64,000 nucleotides of DNA from JABDJL01 sp963664065 (GTDB taxonomy: Bacteria > Pseudomonadota > Gammaproteobacteria > Xanthomonadales > SZUA-36): contig OY760942.1 in the NCBI GenBank assembly GCA_963664065.1, forward strand, positions 1,922,001 through 1,986,000, written 5' to 3'. This document shows, in pieces, positions 18,426 through 26,657 of the stretch (the stretch's first letter is position 1; the number at the start of each line of letters is the position of its first letter). A model generated the notes under the pieces. It was not told the origin of the DNA and made no database searches. It worked only from the letters and a program-made list of their open reading frames with translations. Position numbers and translations under genes: made by a program.

Positions 18426-19529
18426 CTATTGGAAGCCTAAGCGGTTCAGGAGCAACCTGTCTTCAGCTGTCGCACCGGAAATAGCCCAGGCACCGAAATC
18501 GTGGCGTAAGGGATAATTGCGCCTGAGCTTGTCATACTCGTTTCCAATTTCTTTCGGACTCAAAGACGCGAGTGTTTTCATGTCCTGGCCATCTTGCGCT
18601 ACATGGTTGATCTCGGCGAAGACCCTTGAAAGCGATTCAGTTTCCTTGGCTAGGAAAATCCTTTGCCGGGAGGAATCTTCCCTGGATTCCGTTATTGGAA
18701 TACCCGCCCATTGGCAAAATGCCCGGTGAATTATCAATGTCCCATTGTGGCGGCCCTCCACGCTGTAACCTGCCACATGAGGAGTAGCTACGATTGTGGC
18801 CCTCAGCAGCTCAGGATCGATATCCGGCTCGCCAGGCCATACATCCAGCGCCGCATTAATGCGACCGGCTGATAATTCGGCCTTCAGCGCATTGGCATCA
18901 ATCACGTGGCCGCGGGCACTGTTGAGCAAAAGCGCGCCATTTCTCATCAGTCCCAGTGTCTGCACATTCATCATTTTCCAGGTCGGACAGGGGCCGTCCC
19001 GGGTCAGTGGCACGTGCAGGCATACGATGTCCTGAGCGAGTGCCTGTTGCATGTCGACCAGGCCCTGGCGGCCCGCGTCTGATAAGGGTGGGTCGCATGC
19101 AACCGAGGCAATATTGAGTGCGTCAAGGAGCTTGTGGAGCCGTGAACCTACATTGCCGTATCCAATGATACCAACGCTTTGATGCCGCAAATCGCGTCCG
19201 AGCCGTTCACAGGCAAGCCACAACATCGCCAGCGTGTATTGCGCAGCCGCATTGGCATTACAACCTGGCGCACTGGCCCATTTGATACCTGATTTGTCCA
19301 GCCATTCGATATCAAGATGATCTGTTCCGATCGTCGCCGTGCCCACGAACCGGATGCCCGTGTTTTCAAGAAGTTTGCGGCCTACAGGCGTAACCGAGCG
19401 AACCAGCAAAACATTTGCTCCTTCCAGGTCAGATCGGCAAAGCCTTCGCCCTTCGATACGCGATACACTGCCGTGTTTCACGAATGTCTCTTCAAGACCT
19501 GAAATATTGGAATCAGCGATTATTTTCAT
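18426..19529 (-). CDS. pdxB: Erythronate-4-phosphate dehydrogenase
   Basis: 367 residues. Oxidises 4-phosphoerythronate in the DXP-dependent pyridoxal phosphate pathway. It is a D-2-hydroxyacid dehydrogenase: Rossmann motif GYGNVG (around 123), the LNSARG segment and ATPHVAGYS with the catalytic histidine. FVGTATIGTDHLD and CNANAAAQY, plus a C-terminal dimerisation domain of about 80 residues, distinguish PdxB. typA follows in the same direction after about 120 bases; mdh is divergent. Confidence 0.94.
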   Translation of the reverse strand: MKIIADSNISGLEETFVKHGSVSRIEGRRLCRSDLEGANVLLVRSVTPVGRKLLENTGIRFVGTATIGTDHLDIEWLDKSGIKWASAPGCNANAAAQYTLAMLWLACERLGRDLRHQSVGIIGYGNVGSRLHKLLDALNIASVACDPPLSDAGRQGLVDMQQALAQDIVCLHVPLTRDGPCPTWKMMNVQTLGLMRNGALLLNSARGHVIDANALKAELSAGRINAALDVWPGEPDIDPELLRATIVATPHVAGYSVEGRHNGTLIIHRAFCQWAGIPITESREDSSRQRIFLAKETESLSRVFAEINHVAQDGQDMKTLASLSPKEIGNEYDKLRRNYPLRHDFGAWAISGATAEDRLLLNRLGFQ

Positions 19530-19714
19530 TCCACTATGCTGATTGCTTCTTTTGACATGATTTGTGTCTCGAAAATCAGGTTTTGGGCCTTTGAACCCGG
19601 CGAAATAAATTGCTTATCAGGTACAATGGTACAGATAAATTCCATGGCTGGTGCATTGTATTTAATCTAAAACGAGCCGGGCAGGAAAGCACAATTTCAA
19701 GGAGATCCAGCTTA

Positions 19715-20674
19715 ATGAAACCCCCCGTTACCGTTGCCATTACTGGCGCCGCCGGCCAGATCGGTTACCAACTGTGCTTCCGTATTGCCGCCGGCGATAT
19801 GCTGGGCCTGGATCAGCCTGTTGTTTTAAAGTTGCTTGAGATCACCCCTGCGCTGGACGCCTTGAATGGCGTTGTAATGGAGCTTCGGGACGCGGCATTT
19901 ACCTTGCTGAATGACGTAGTTGCAACTGATGATGCCAATGTTGCCTTCAAGGATGCAGATTTCGCATTGCTGGTTGGTGCACGCCCGCGCGGACGCGGGA
20001 TGGAGCGAGCCGACCTGCTGGAAGCCAATGGCAAAATCTTTGGCCCGCAGGGCAGGGCAATGAATGAACATGCAAGCCGTGACATCAAGGTATTGGTGGT
20101 AGGTAATCCGGCCAATACCAACGCGTTGATCGCCCGCGTCAATGCACCGGATCTCGATCCCGCCAACTTCACTGCCATGACACGGCTGGATCACAACCGT
20201 GCTTTGGCGCAACTATCTGCCAAAACCGGCATCCACCACAGTTTGATTCAGCGCATGGTGATCTGGGGCAACCATTCATCAACACAGTATCCTGATATCC
20301 GGTTTACGGGTGTTGAAGATATTGATATCGATTGGTATCAGGAAACCTTTATTCCCACCGTGCAACAGCGCGGGGCAGCAATCATCAAGGCCCGCGGAGC
20401 CTCGAGCGCAGCTTCTGCCGCTTCTGCTGCAATAGACCACATGCGAAGCTGGTCTCTTGGCACACCGGAAGGTGACTGGGTTTCAATGGCGGTGCCCTCT
20501 GATGGCAGTTACGGTATTGCTCCTGGGGTAATTTATTCTGTTCCATGTACCTGTGCAGATGGCCGCCACACCATTGTTCAGGGTCTTGATATCGACGAAT
20601 TCAGCCGGACGAGAATGGACGCCAGTGATCAGGAACTTCGGGAGGAACGGGCGGCGGTTGAGCAGCTATTGTGA
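19715..20674 (+). CDS. mdh: Malate dehydrogenase
   Basis: 319 residues from ATG 19715, which has AAGGAGAT ahead of it; the open frame back to 19610 is not conserved. Interconverts malate and oxaloacetate with NAD(H). Motifs: TGAAGQIGY (nucleotide binding), VLVVGNPANTNAL, TRLDHNRA and the catalytic histidine in IWGNHSSTQYPD. It belongs to the cytosolic-type group rather than the E. coli type. Its place before prpBCD fits the methylcitrate cycle, which consumes oxaloacetate. Confidence 0.95.
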   Translation: MKPPVTVAITGAAGQIGYQLCFRIAAGDMLGLDQPVVLKLLEITPALDALNGVVMELRDAAFTLLNDVVATDDANVAFKDADFALLVGARPRGRGMERADLLEANGKIFGPQGRAMNEHASRDIKVLVVGNPANTNALIARVNAPDLDPANFTAMTRLDHNRALAQLSAKTGIHHSLIQRMVIWGNHSSTQYPDIRFTGVEDIDIDWYQETFIPTVQQRGAAIIKARGASSAASAASAAIDHMRSWSLGTPEGDWVSMAVPSDGSYGIAPGVIYSVPCTCADGRHTIVQGLDIDEFSRTRMDASDQELREERAAVEQLL

Positions 20675-20757
20675 GGGAATCAGAGCATCCTTAGTATGAA
20701 AATATACACGCGAAATAATATTCGTATAAAATTGCATAAGAGATTGATTTAAAGGAT

Positions 20758-21636
20758 ATGTCGCAAGGAACTAAATTTAGATATGCAGTTGAAAATTTTG
20801 CACCACTGCAGGTGGTGGGCACGATCAATGCTTATACAGCGCGCATGGCAGAGGCGGTCGGTCATCGTGCCATATACCTTTCAGGAGGCGGTGTAGCAGC
20901 CAACTCGCTGGGAATGCCTGATTTGGGCATTTCCTCGCTCGAAGACGTGCTAACCGATGTCAGGCGAATCACCGAAGTTTGCAGCCTGCCTCTACTGGTT
21001 GATGCAGATACCGGATTTGGTGGTGCTTTCAATATTGCCCGGACCGTAAAATCTCTGATTCGGGATGGCGCTGCCGGTATGCATATGGAAGACCAGGTAG
21101 CCCAGAAGCGATGTGGGCACAGGCCGGGTAAATCCATTGTCAGCCAGTCGGAGATGGTAGATCGAATAACGGCGGCCGTTGATGCTCGTACGGATCATGC
21201 ATTTGTCATCATGGCCCGCACCGACGCCCTGGCCGTGGAAGGCATCGAAAAAGCCGTGGAGCGGGCTGTTGCCTGTGTGGAAGCCGGCGCTGACATGGTT
21301 TTCCCTGAAGCGGTGCAGACACTGGATCAATATCGTGAATTCCGCTCGGCAGTTGGCGTGCCAGTTCTGGCAAATATCACCGAATTCGGCCATACACCAT
21401 TGTTCACAACGCCGGAGCTGGGCGAGGCAGGCGTGGACATTGTGCTGTACTGCTGCTCGGCTTACCGTGCCATGAACAAGGCTGCATTGCAGGTCTTCCA
21501 GGCGCTGCAATCTGACGGGCACCAGAAAAATGTACTGGATATCATGCAAACCCGGGAAGAGCTATATAATTACCTTGGTTACCACGAATATGAACAGAAA
21601 CTCAATGAACTTTTTGTGCAGCAAGAGGAGTCTTAG
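20758..21636 (+). CDS. prpB: 2-methylisocitrate lyase
   Basis: 292 residues. Cleaves 2-methylisocitrate to pyruvate and succinate, the last step of the methylcitrate cycle. The catalytic KRCGH motif is at 117-121 and the metal-binding VDADTGFGG at 81-89. ISSLEDVLTDVRRI and the overall length separate it from isocitrate lyase. It is followed by prpC after six bases. The 83-base gap before it is AT-rich and could hold a promoter. Confidence 0.95.
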   Translation: MSQGTKFRYAVENFAPLQVVGTINAYTARMAEAVGHRAIYLSGGGVAANSLGMPDLGISSLEDVLTDVRRITEVCSLPLLVDADTGFGGAFNIARTVKSLIRDGAAGMHMEDQVAQKRCGHRPGKSIVSQSEMVDRITAAVDARTDHAFVIMARTDALAVEGIEKAVERAVACVEAGADMVFPEAVQTLDQYREFRSAVGVPVLANITEFGHTPLFTTPELGEAGVDIVLYCCSAYRAMNKAALQVFQALQSDGHQKNVLDIMQTREELYNYLGYHEYEQKLNELFVQQEES

Positions 21637-21642
21637 CAGGAC

Positions 21643-22764
21643 ATGGTAAAGAAGAACACGGGCGCTGGTCTGCGCGGTCAATCGGCTGGTGAAACAGCTG
21701 TTTGCACCGTAGGGGCGGAAGGTAACAGCCTGCGATATCGCGGATACAGCGTCGAGGAACTGGCCGAACAGTCGACTTTCAATGAAGTGGCCTACATGGT
21801 TCTGAAGGGTGAACTCCCCAACCGTGATCAGCTCGACTCATATGTTGCCCGCCTGCAGGGACTTCGTAGCCTGCCGGCTGCCCTGTGCGAGGTGCTAGAG
21901 CGAATCCCGGCCGACACACACCCGATGGATGTTATGCGGACCGGCTGTTCTTTCCTGGGAAATATCGAGCCCGAAGGGGATTTCTCAAATCAACAGGAAG
22001 TGGCTGACCGGCTATTGTCCCTGTTCCCCGCGATCGTGGTGTACTGGTATCGCTACAGTCACGATGGTGTCCGAATTGATACAAACACCGGTGAGCATGG
22101 AATAGGGGCACATATTCTCCACATGCTGCACAGCCGTGAGCCCACCGAACTCGAAAAACGCGTGATGGATGTCTCATTGATCCTGTACGCCGAGCATGAA
22201 TTCAACGCCTCGACTTTCACGGCGAGGGTCTGTGCCTCGACGATGTCGGATCTCCATTCCTGCGTCACGGCAGCCATCGGCTCCCTGCGCGGACCATTAC
22301 ACGGAGGCGCAAATGAAGCGGCGATGGCGATGATCGAGGTATACGGATCGGTTGATGAAGCGGTGAATGATGTTCACCGCAAATTGGCGGCCAGGGAACT
22401 GATCATGGGTTTCGGGCACGCGGTATACCGTAAACGTGATCCGCGCAATGCCATCATCAAGGGATGGTCGCGAAAACTGGCTGCACAATTCGGGGAGCAG
22501 ATGTTGTTCCAGGTTTCAGAAGCAGTAGAGCACGTAATGAAAGAAGAAAAGAACATGTTCGCCAACGCGGATTTCTTCCACGCCAGCGCCTATCACTTCA
22601 TGGGCATTCCGACCGGCTTGTTTACACCCATCTTCGTGATGTCCAGAATTACAGGCTGGGCTGCTCATTGCTTTGAACAGCGTGCCAACAACCGGATTAT
22701 CAGGCCGGCTGCAGACTACACAGGTCCTGATGACCGGAAATATGTACCTGTCGAAAATCGTTGA
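21643..22764 (+). CDS. prpC: 2-methylcitrate synthase
   Basis: 373-residue citrate synthase superfamily member that condenses propionyl-CoA with oxaloacetate. LRYRGYSVEELAE near the start, LHGGANEAAM with the first catalytic histidine and GFGHAVYRKRDPR with the second are present. The short length and placement between prpB and prpD point to PrpC rather than GltA. An 8-bp perfect inverted repeat overlaps its stop codon. Confidence 0.94.
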   Translation: MVKKNTGAGLRGQSAGETAVCTVGAEGNSLRYRGYSVEELAEQSTFNEVAYMVLKGELPNRDQLDSYVARLQGLRSLPAALCEVLERIPADTHPMDVMRTGCSFLGNIEPEGDFSNQQEVADRLLSLFPAIVVYWYRYSHDGVRIDTNTGEHGIGAHILHMLHSREPTELEKRVMDVSLILYAEHEFNASTFTARVCASTMSDLHSCVTAAIGSLRGPLHGGANEAAMAMIEVYGSVDEAVNDVHRKLAARELIMGFGHAVYRKRDPRNAIIKGWSRKLAAQFGEQMLFQVSEAVEHVMKEEKNMFANADFFHASAYHFMGIPTGLFTPIFVMSRITGWAAHCFEQRANNRIIRPAADYTGPDDRKYVPVENR

Positions 22765-22792
22765 GAGTCCGTAACCAAATTTCAGGACTCTC
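22763..22792 (+). repeat. Inverted repeat at the prpC stop codon
   Basis: GAGAGTCC (22763-22770) pairs perfectly with GGACTCTC (22785-22792) around a 14-base loop. It starts inside the prpC stop codon and has no T tract after it, so it is more likely an mRNA processing or stabilising hairpin in the prp transcript than a terminator. Confidence 0.5.
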
Positions 22793-22899
22793 CATGCACC
22801 GAGTATAAAGGCGACTGCATTCATGGCCTTAATGCCTCGCAATCGGGCAAGTTTGTCACGTAAAATACCCCGCCTTATAGAAACTCAGTGGTGAAATTC

Positions 22900-24351
22900 A
22901 TGTCCCAGCCAGGCGTCAAATCAGCTAATCGGCCTCAACCCGACCAGGAGTTACAGGATATTGCGGATTACGTCTGCAATTACTCCATAGAAAGTGATGA
23001 AGCGTTTAGAACCGCCCGATATTGCCTGATGGACAGCCTGGCCTGCTCCCTGTTGGCAATGAAGTTTTCCAATTGCACACGCTTGCTGGGCCCAATGGTG
23101 CCGGGTGCGGAAATGAAGGGCGGGGCACGTGTACCAGGTACATCCTATGAGCTCGATCCGGCGCAGGCGGCCTTCAATCTCGGCACCTTGATCCGCTACC
23201 TCGATTTTAACGATACATGGCTGGCAGCAGAATGGAGTCATCCCTCGGATAACCTGGGTTCAATTTTACCGGTGGCGGATTACCTGTCCCGCAAAAACAC
23301 TTCGCAGGGTGGTGAAGCCTTAAGAATGGAGCAGGTATTGAACGCGATGATCCTGGCGCATGAAATCCAGGGCGTGCTTGCGCTGGAAAACAGTTACAAC
23401 AAGGTGGGCCTCGATCACGTGCTGCTGGTGAGAGTTGCCTCGACCGCCGTGGTAACCCGCATGCTCGGTGGCAGCCGGGAACAGGTAATTAACGCCGTTT
23501 CTAATGCCTGGGTCGATGGTGGTGCCCTGCGGACTTACCGCCATGCGCCCAATACCGGTTCACGTAAAAGTTGGGCAGCCGGTGATGCCTGCCGCAGGGC
23601 AGTCACGCTATCACTGATGGCGATGACAGGCGAGATGGGTTACCCCTCGGTATTGACTGAAAAGGTCTGGGGTTACTACGACGTGCTGTTCGACGGCAGG
23701 CCATTTAAGTTTCAGCGCTCCTATGGCAGCTACGTGATGGAAAATATCTTGTTCAAGATTTCATTTCCGGCAGAATTTCACGCTCAGACAGCGGTTGAAT
23801 GTGCGATGCAGCTGCACCCGCAGGTCAGCGAACGGATCGATGATATTGAGCGGTTCGTGATCGAAACCCAGGAAGCCGGGGTACGAATTATCGACAAGAC
23901 CGGCCCACTCGATAACTACGCGGACCGGGACCACTGTATCCAGTACATGGTCGCAGTGCCCTTGATTTTCGGAAAACTCAATGCCAGCAGTTACAGCGAC
24001 GAAGTCGCATCAGAACCACGGATCGACAGGCTGCGTAAGCTGATGACGGTGACGGAAAACAGACAATTCACTGAAGATTATTTTGATCCCGGGAAACGCG
24101 GTATAGGCAACGCGATTCAGGTCTTCTTCAATGATGGCAGTTCAACTGAGCGTGTTGAAATCAGTTTTCCGATCGGACACCGGCGGCGGCGAGACGAAGG
24201 TATCCCGGCTTTGGTCGAAAAGTTCAATGATGCATTGGATGGCCATTTTGAGGAAGGCCAGGCAACAGCCATTCGCGAAGCCTGTTCCGACCAGCAAGGC
24301 CTTGAAGATATGACAGTCCCCGACTTCGTCGAATTGTGGGTTACCGATTAA
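22900..24351 (+). CDS. prpD: 2-methylcitrate dehydratase
   Basis: 483 residues from ATG 22900, the same length as E. coli PrpD; a GTG at 22888 is also in frame. Dehydrates 2-methylcitrate to 2-methylaconitate without an iron-sulfur cluster. LDFNDTWLAAEWSHPSDNLG, ALENSYNKVGLDHVLLV and TYRHAPNTGSRKSWAAGDA are nearly identical to the enterobacterial protein. A prpD-type rather than acnD/prpF-type pathway is therefore encoded. It converges with rho across a hairpin-rich gap. Confidence 0.95.
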   Translation: MSQPGVKSANRPQPDQELQDIADYVCNYSIESDEAFRTARYCLMDSLACSLLAMKFSNCTRLLGPMVPGAEMKGGARVPGTSYELDPAQAAFNLGTLIRYLDFNDTWLAAEWSHPSDNLGSILPVADYLSRKNTSQGGEALRMEQVLNAMILAHEIQGVLALENSYNKVGLDHVLLVRVASTAVVTRMLGGSREQVINAVSNAWVDGGALRTYRHAPNTGSRKSWAAGDACRRAVTLSLMAMTGEMGYPSVLTEKVWGYYDVLFDGRPFKFQRSYGSYVMENILFKISFPAEFHAQTAVECAMQLHPQVSERIDDIERFVIETQEAGVRIIDKTGPLDNYADRDHCIQYMVAVPLIFGKLNASSYSDEVASEPRIDRLRKLMTVTENRQFTEDYFDPGKRGIGNAIQVFFNDGSSTERVEISFPIGHRRRRDEGIPALVEKFNDALDGHFEEGQATAIREACSDQQGLEDMTVPDFVELWVTD

Positions 24352-24360
24352 TCCAGCCCC

Positions 24361-24478
24361 TGGCACATGGATGTGAGATTTTACTCATAACATTTGGCAC
24401 ATGGATGTGCCAATACGAGCGACAGCGAGTGGTGCTGCGAGGCAGTCTCCTCGCAAATGATGACGTCGCTTTGCGACG
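24361..24478. repeat. Cluster of three perfect hairpins with a repeated half-site
   Basis: The gap between convergent prpD and rho holds TGGCACATGGATGTG twice (24361-24375 and 24395-24409). The second copy is completed to a perfect palindrome, TTGGCACAT / ATGTGCCAA (24394-24413, 2-base centre). It is followed by TGCGAGG / CCTCGCA (24436-24455) and CGTCGC / GCGACG (24464-24478, loop TTT). This looks like a REP-type intergenic element. It could also work as a transcript barrier for either gene. Confidence 0.6.
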
Positions 24479-24523
24479 CTTTATAAATCGCGGCGCGCGG
24501 CTTTGGCGATCTTTCCGAGCAGC

Positions 24524-25780
24524 CTAGCGCTTCATGAAGTTGAAGAATTCCTTATTGGTCTTGGTGGCCTTCAGCTTGTCCAGCATAAATTCGATGGCCT
24601 GCGCTTCATCCATGGGGTGTAATAGCTTTCTTAATATCCAGACTTTCTGCAACAGCGATTTGCTGATCATCAATTCTTCACGGCGGGTACCGGATTTATT
24701 GATGTCGATAGCCGGGTAAATGCGTCTTTCCGCAATTCTCCGCGCCAGGTGGATTTCCATGTTGCCAGTACCCTTGAATTCCTCGTAAATCACTTCGTCC
24801 ATCTTGGAGCCGGTTTCAACAAGTGCCGTGGCAATGATGGTTAGTGAGCCGCCTTCCGACTCCTTTCTCGCGGCGCCGAAAAAGCGTTTTGGCCTCTGTA
24901 GCGCGTTGGCATCGACACCGCCGGTCAGCACTTTTCCGGATGAGGGGGCGACCGTGTTATAGGCACGTGCGAGACGCGTGATGGAATCCAGCAGGATCAC
25001 CACGTCGTGTTTGTGCTCAACCAGCCGCTTGGCACGCTCAATCACCATCTCCGCAACCTGCACGTGGCGAGAGGCTGGTTCGTCAAAGGTACTGGAAATC
25101 ACTTCCGCGTCCACCGACCGTCGCATTTCAGTCACTTCCTCCGGACGCTCGTCGATCAACAGGATGATCATTTTGGATTCAGGGTAATTGGCACGAATGC
25201 TGGTTGCGATGTTCTGCAACATGATGGTTTTACCCGCTTTAGGCGGAGAGACCACCAAACCGCGCTGACCCATGCCGATGGGCGAGACCAGGTCAATTAT
25301 CCTCGCGGTTATGTCCTCGGTACTGCCGTTCCCACGTTCCAGTTGGTACTGCTTGGTTGGGAATTCCGGCGTCAGGTTTTCAAACAGGATTTTGTACTTG
25401 GCAGAATCGGGTGATTCGTAGTTCAGTTCCTCGACCTTGAGCAGGGCAAAGTAGCGCTCACTGTCCTTCGGTGGCCGGATCTTTCCCGCCAGCATGTCCC
25501 CGGTACGAAGACTGAAACGCCGGATCTGGCTGGGTGAGACGTATATATCGTCGGGTCCGGCGAGGTAGGAACTGTCCGCCGAACGCAGGAAACCAAAACC
25601 ATCCTGCAAAATTTCCAGTACGCCCATGCCGTAAATACTTTCGCCATTTTTGGCATGCGCCTTGAGGATGGAAAAGATCACGTCCTGCTTTCGGGATCGC
25701 GCGACGCCTTCGAGGCCCATGTCATTGGCTATTTCAAGCAACTCGGCAATCGATTGTTGTTTCAGATCAGTAAGATTCAT
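24524..25780 (-). CDS. rho: Transcription termination factor Rho
   Basis: 418 residues, the standard length. The N-terminal RNA-binding domain starts MNLTDLKQQSIAELLEIA; the cold-shock-like fold contains GFGFLRS (62-68). The ATPase has Walker A SPPKAGKT (178-185), LLIDERPEEVTEM and the LLDSITRLARAYN segment; the Q-loop and R-loop are intact. It is a hexameric helicase that ends transcripts. It has no clear Shine-Dalgarno. trxA lies upstream on the same strand, as in E. coli. Confidence 0.97.
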   Translation of the reverse strand: MNLTDLKQQSIAELLEIANDMGLEGVARSRKQDVIFSILKAHAKNGESIYGMGVLEILQDGFGFLRSADSSYLAGPDDIYVSPSQIRRFSLRTGDMLAGKIRPPKDSERYFALLKVEELNYESPDSAKYKILFENLTPEFPTKQYQLERGNGSTEDITARIIDLVSPIGMGQRGLVVSPPKAGKTIMLQNIATSIRANYPESKMIILLIDERPEEVTEMRRSVDAEVISSTFDEPASRHVQVAEMVIERAKRLVEHKHDVVILLDSITRLARAYNTVAPSSGKVLTGGVDANALQRPKRFFGAARKESEGGSLTIIATALVETGSKMDEVIYEEFKGTGNMEIHLARRIAERRIYPAIDINKSGTRREELMISKSLLQKVWILRKLLHPMDEAQAIEFMLDKLKATKTNKEFFNFMKR

Positions 25781-26104
25781 AGGTATATTTCAGCGCTGAG
25801 GGCGGGAGCCCGGAATTAGTGAGATGTATGGCTTTCGCAGTCGTTTGGTCGGCTTGGTAAAAAGAAACTGGTTTCAGTATCAGCTGGCGCCCACTCAAAC
25901 TTTAAGAAATTCCTGAGTAATCAGTTTCCCTTTATCGTATCTATCCAGCACCAAAAAAAAGCTGGAGATTCATGGGAGTTCGTTCAGGCGAGGGTGGAAC
26001 ACCCGCGTAGATAAATTCAAACTAGCATGTTAACCAGCTACCGTCCAGTCGTTTTCAGCGGTCTGGTTTGGAACATTTAACAGTTGAATTGCGAAATATC
26101 AACT
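25781..26104 (-). promoter_or_regulatory. rho leader region with hairpins
   Basis: This 324-base gap between trxA and rho contains no convincing gene. Read on the minus strand it has a GGGTG-TTC-CACCC hairpin (25992-26004), then a CCAGC / GCTGG stem (25945-25965) whose loop holds eight consecutive U residues, then pyrimidine-rich leader to the start codon. rho is autoregulated through its leader in E. coli; a similar role here is inferred. Confidence 0.4.
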
Positions 26105-26431
26105 TCAGATTGTTTCTTCGACAAAAGCCCTGAGGTGTCCCATGGTCATTGCGCCTACCTTGGTGCCCTGTACATTTCCATCCTTGAAAATCATCAGGGT
26201 CGGAATTCCACGCACGCTGTATTGTTGAGGGGTCGCACTGTTACTGTCTATATCCATTTTGGCTACCGTCAGGCGGCCTGCATATTCTTCAGCGATTTCC
26301 TCAATAATCGGAGCGATCATTTTGCAGGGTCCACACCACTCTGCCCAGTAATCAATCAATACCGGACCATCTGCGTTTAAAACCTGCTGCTCAAAATCAC
26401 CATCGGTGACATGGATAATGTGTTCGCTCAC
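26105..26431 (-). CDS. trxA: Thioredoxin
   Basis: 108 residues, a cytoplasmic protein disulfide reductase. The active site Trp32-Cys33-Gly34-Pro35-Cys36-Lys37 and the cis-proline segment VRGIPTLMIFKDG are intact. It starts with GTG 26431, supported by AGGAGA seven bases upstream. It lies upstream of rho in the same direction and is divergent from rhlB, the same arrangement as in E. coli. Confidence 0.96.
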   Translation of the reverse strand: MSEHIIHVTDGDFEQQVLNADGPVLIDYWAEWCGPCKMIAPIIEEIAEEYAGRLTVAKMDIDSNSATPQQYSVRGIPTLMIFKDGNVQGTKVGAMTMGHLRAFVEETI

Positions 26432-26569
26432 TCGTGTTCTCCTAATTCGCGTCCAATCCTGCTGGTACGAGGACCTTTGCGCGGTTAAAATGCATAGATT
26501 CAGGGCCCGGTTTAAAGTTTTGGTGACTGATGGGGCAGAAGCCGAGCATCAGGGCCGTCATTTCAACTG

Positions 26570-26606
26570 AACCGCCTCACGATTTCAAGGCGGTTGTCGT
26601 GTTTTT
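26570..26606 (+). terminator. Possible pseudoknot attenuator in the rhlB leader
   Basis: AACCGCCT (26570-26577) pairs perfectly with AGGCGGTT (26588-26595). The loop begins CACGA (26578-26582), which is complementary to TCGTG (26597-26601) just after the stem; five T residues follow. The site is 52 bases before the rhlB start and serves no upstream gene on this strand, so it would act on the rhlB transcript itself. Structure is read from the sequence; function is inferred. Confidence 0.45.
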
Positions 26607-26657
26607 CAAGTCCTGCCAGCAAATTTAATGTGATGCCCATTATGGGATTAAGTATAT

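Noticed and set aside
20703..20728. TATAC/GTATA inverted repeat before prpB as a GntR-type operator
   Set aside because: The outer arms and the inner CGAA/TTCG arms are not centred on the same axis, and the region is very AT-rich, so chance is likely.
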